This document shows, piece after piece, positions 61,535 to 64,000 of a DNA stretch of 64,000 nucleotides; position 1 is the stretch's first letter, and each line of letters starts with the position of its first letter. Both the position numbers and the translations under genes were made by a program. The stretch is from NCBI RefSeq assembly GCF_007004095.1, contig NZ_VHJK01000001.1, forward strand, positions 624,501 to 688,500, in the 5' to 3' direction. The DNA is from Erythrobacter insulae (GTDB taxonomy: Bacteria; Pseudomonadota; Alphaproteobacteria; Sphingomonadales; Sphingomonadaceae). The notes below the pieces were generated by a model that did no database searches, was not told where the DNA came from, and saw nothing but the letters and a program-made list of their open reading frames with translations.

Positions 61535-64000
61535 GTGCGTTTTTATTCATTGGCAATCGCAACAGGCGCGATACTCATTTCAGGCTGCGCGACGTATCCT
61601 GTTGGCGCCGATCCGATAAGCAGCCCTGCTCCGGTCCTCGGGGAAATGGACAATAACGACACGCAGGCCGGTGTTGCAGACCCCTCGATCTGGCCTGTCT
61701 ACGAATATCCTGTCGATACATCTGACGAAACCGAAGCCCGTATCGCGCAGATAATCGCCCGCATGACGCTGGAGGAGAAGGTCGGCCAACTTGTTCAGGC
61801 CGATCTATGCTGTGTGACAGCAAAAGATGTGAAAGAATACAATCTCGGTTCAGTGCTCAACGGCGGCAATAGCGGGCCCTACGGCGACGATACCGCACCC
61901 GCCTCACAATGGCTGAAAGCTGCCGACGAATTTTACGACGCATCCGTCGACACCAGTGACGGCGGTGTGGGTATCCCGATCGTCTGGGGCACGGACGCCG
62001 TTCACGGCCATTCGAATATCATCGGTGCCACGATTTTTCCGCACAATATCGGTCTGGGCGCGATGCGTGACGCAGAGCTGGTCGAACGTATTGCGCAGGT
62101 TACGGCTAAAGAGATCCGCGTGACCGGGCAGGAATGGACCTTTGCGCCCACAGTTGCAGTCCCACAGGATTTTCGTTGGGGCCGCGCATATGAAGGATAC
62201 TCATCCGATCCCGCATTGGTCGCATCCTATGTTGGAGCGATGGTTCGCGGCCTACAGGGCGCGCCCGATTCCCAAAACCTACTCGCCGGTCCGTATGTCA
62301 TCGCGTCCACCAAGCACTATCTGGCTGATGGCGGGACAAAAGACGGCATCGATCAGGGTGATGCGGATATTAGCGAAGAAGAATTGCGCGACATTCACGG
62401 GGCACCTTACGGTCCCGCAATCGAAAATGGCGTGGCGACTGTCATGGCCAGCTTTTCGAGCTGGCAAGGTAAGAAGATGACTGGCAATCGCAGTCTCCTG
62501 ACCGACGTCTTGAAGGATCAAATGGGCTTCAAAGGCTTCGTGGTTTCTGACTGGAATGCCCATGGGCAAGTCGAAGGCTGTACCAATGAAAGCTGCCCGA
62601 AGGCCATTACCGCAGGCATCGATATGTTTATGGCTCCTGACACGTGGAAAGCGATCTACGCAGACACGCTGGCCAAGGCCAAGGACGGAACAATACCAAT
62701 GGCGCGGATCGACGAGGCTAATGCCGCCGTTCTACGTGTAAAAATGCGCCTTGGACTGTTTGAAGCTGGCAGACCTTCAGAGCGGCTGTTGTCCGGTCAG
62801 TATGAGTTGCTGGGTGCTCCTGAGCATCGTGCGGTCGCTCGCGAATCGGTGCGCAAATCGCTCGTTCTGCTCAAGAATTCCGGGATCTTGCCTTTAAAGG
62901 CTAATGCCAATCTGCTTGTCGCTGGCGATGGCGCCGACGACATTGCGCGCCAGTCCGGTGGATGGACAATTTCATGGCAAGGCACCGGTATCGGCAATGA
63001 CTCGTTCCCCGGTGCGACCTCCCTCTTTGCTGGGATCAAGACAGCCGTTGCTCAAGCTGGCGGAACCGCCCAATTGTCACCTGATGGCAGCTTCACCAAG
63101 AAACCTGACGCCGCCATCGTCGTGTTCGGCGAGACACCTTATGCGGAGTTTCAGGGAGATCGAGCCACGTTGGCGCTCGATACCGAACTAACCGCTCCTT
63201 ATGAAACAATGCGAAAGCTTAAGGCGCAGGGTATTCCGGTTGTCGCGGTGATGATCACCGGACGACCACTTTATGTGAACCCTGCACTTAACATCGCGGA
63301 TGCATTTGTCGTGACGTGGCTTCCGGGCTCGGAAGGCGGCGGCTTGGCTGATGTATTGATTGGCGGCCCCGATGGGAACGCGCGCTACGATTTCACCGGC
63401 CAACTGCCGACAGCATGGCCCAAGACCCCTGATATGGGTGACGGGGTGCTGTTCCCGTTCGGATACGGTTTAAGCTATACTATGCCGGCGCCGGCATGGC
63501 AGCCGTTGACCGAGGTCGATACTGCGAATGCAGGTGACAGCCGGAATTGGTTGAAAGCAGGGGTTCCAGCATCCAGCTGGTCGCTATTGGTCGAGGGTGC
63601 CGGTTCCGGCGAAGAGACTCGCATAACAACCGTACCCGTCGAGGCTTTGAATGGCCGCGTCCGCGTGACAGCGAGCGACTATATCGTTCAGGAAGGAGCG
63701 CGACGGTTCGTGATTTCGAGCGGGCAATCTTCGGTTACCTTGCGAAACTTTGAAGCGATCGATCTTGACCGGGAAACAAATGCAGATGTTCTGCTGTTGT
63801 TTACTGCCAAAACCTGGACCGCGCTGAAGAACGCCAAAATCGGTGCATCGGGGAATTCCAGCGAAGGAATGGTCGCCCTGTCATTGCCGAAAACCGAAGG
63901 GTATGTCCGGTATGGCATCCCGCTCAAATGCTTCCGCACGAAAGGCGCAGACATGACCGCTCTGACCAAACCGTTCGTTTTGGAAACCGCCGGCCCGGCT
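61535..64000 (+). CDS. Glycoside hydrolase family 3 beta-glucosidase/exo-glucanase, C-terminus outside window
   Basis: From GTG 61535 an open frame of 822 codons runs off the window. It starts with a lipobox-type signal (LISGCATYP, Cys near residue 18). The GH3 N-terminal domain has MTLEEKVGQLVQADL near residue 77, WGTDAVHGHSN near residue 152, KHYLADGG near residue 259 and the nucleophile Asp339 in VVSDWNAHG. A GH3 C-terminal domain (SLVLLKNSGILPLK near residue 446) and the start of a further beta domain follow, as in ExoP-type enzymes. GAGGGGGA precedes the start. It should release glucose from beta-1,3/1,4-glucans at the cell surface. The gene is divergent from the DUF5060 gene. Confidence 0.92.
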   Translation, partial: MRFYSLAIATGAILISGCATYPVGADPISSPAPVLGEMDNNDTQAGVADPSIWPVYEYPVDTSDETEARIAQIIARMTLEEKVGQLVQADLCCVTAKDVKEYNLGSVLNGGNSGPYGDDTAPASQWLKAADEFYDASVDTSDGGVGIPIVWGTDAVHGHSNIIGATIFPHNIGLGAMRDAELVERIAQVTAKEIRVTGQEWTFAPTVAVPQDFRWGRAYEGYSSDPALVASYVGAMVRGLQGAPDSQNLLAGPYVIASTKHYLADGGTKDGIDQGDADISEEELRDIHGAPYGPAIENGVATVMASFSSWQGKKMTGNRSLLTDVLKDQMGFKGFVVSDWNAHGQVEGCTNESCPKAITAGIDMFMAPDTWKAIYADTLAKAKDGTIPMARIDEANAAVLRVKMRLGLFEAGRPSERLLSGQYELLGAPEHRAVARESVRKSLVLLKNSGILPLKANANLLVAGDGADDIARQSGGWTISWQGTGIGNDSFPGATSLFAGIKTAVAQAGGTAQLSPDGSFTKKPDAAIVVFGETPYAEFQGDRATLALDTELTAPYETMRKLKAQGIPVVAVMITGRPLYVNPALNIADAFVVTWLPGSEGGGLADVLIGGPDGNARYDFTGQLPTAWPKTPDMGDGVLFPFGYGLSYTMPAPAWQPLTEVDTANAGDSRNWLKAGVPASSWSLLVEGAGSGEETRITTVPVEALNGRVRVTASDYIVQEGARRFVISSGQSSVTLRNFEAIDLDRETNADVLLLFTAKTWTALKNAKIGASGNSSEGMVALSLPKTEGYVRYGIPLKCFRTKGADMTALTKPFVLETAGPA

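Overview
The window looks like a chromosomal segment of an alphaproteobacterium of the Sphingomonadales, most likely Erythrobacteraceae. This is inferred from several large TonB-dependent receptors, an NDUFA12-type complex I protein gene, HWE-kinase bacteriophytochrome signalling, a polyhydroxyalkanoic-acid-system small protein and a moderately high GC content. No rRNA or taxonomic marker was compared, so the family call is an inference.

Bases 1 to about 13,100 are an accessory region. It opens with the 5' part of an IS1595-family transposase and two passenger-like genes, which appear to have cut off the 3' part of a MobF relaxase gene. The relaxase remnant also carries a one-base frameshift. 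A small relaxosome-type gene, palindromes that could be an oriT or operators, and a plasmid-type ssb follow. The main interest is a co-directional block at 3,930-12,929: an MmeI-like adenine methyltransferase with no nuclease motif that I can see, a protein joining an EVE/PUA-like N-terminus to a GIY-YIG-like C-terminus, a RelB/YafQ toxin-antitoxin pair with its own promoter, a DEAD/DEAH helicase, a GIY-YIG (T5orf172-like) nuclease, and a helix-turn-helix/coiled-coil protein. Start-stop overlaps tie toxin, helicase and GIY-YIG gene together. I read this as a candidate restriction or anti-phage system with a built-in addiction module. The island seems to end at tandem 11-bp repeats and a tRNA/tmRNA-like 3' end near 13,083-13,106.

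Bases 13,258-27,681 hold a catabolic cluster: 4-hydroxyphenylpyruvate dioxygenase, two other VOC-fold proteins, a carboxymuconolactone-decarboxylase-like protein, two thiolase-fold proteins, an enoyl-CoA hydratase, an acyl-CoA dehydrogenase, two TonB-dependent receptors and a Baeyer-Villiger-type flavin monooxygenase. Together they suggest uptake and oxidative breakdown of an aromatic, steroid-like or terpenoid compound. A 13-bp motif recurs in two of its divergent promoter regions.

Bases 27,744-38,800 are housekeeping: a CinA-like protein, rplA-rplK, nusG-secE (with insertions between the usual neighbours), an AGCS symporter, tRNA-Trp, aat, DUF2155, NDUFA12-like, DUF192, recX and a fatty acyl-AMP ligase. 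Bases 38,831-52,057 hold DUF389, TelA/XpaC-like and PHA-system genes, a heme oxygenase-bacteriophytochrome light-sensing pair behind a PpsR-like palindrome, mannose-nucleotide genes, tonB and a large hybrid histidine kinase. Bases 52,176-64,000 hold an Oar-like TonB-dependent receptor, a 2-oxoglutarate oxygenase, a nucleoside transporter, a queuosine-precursor-type transporter and a divergent carbohydrate pair (DUF5060 protein and a GH3 beta-glucosidase that runs off the window) with LacI-type operator candidates between them.
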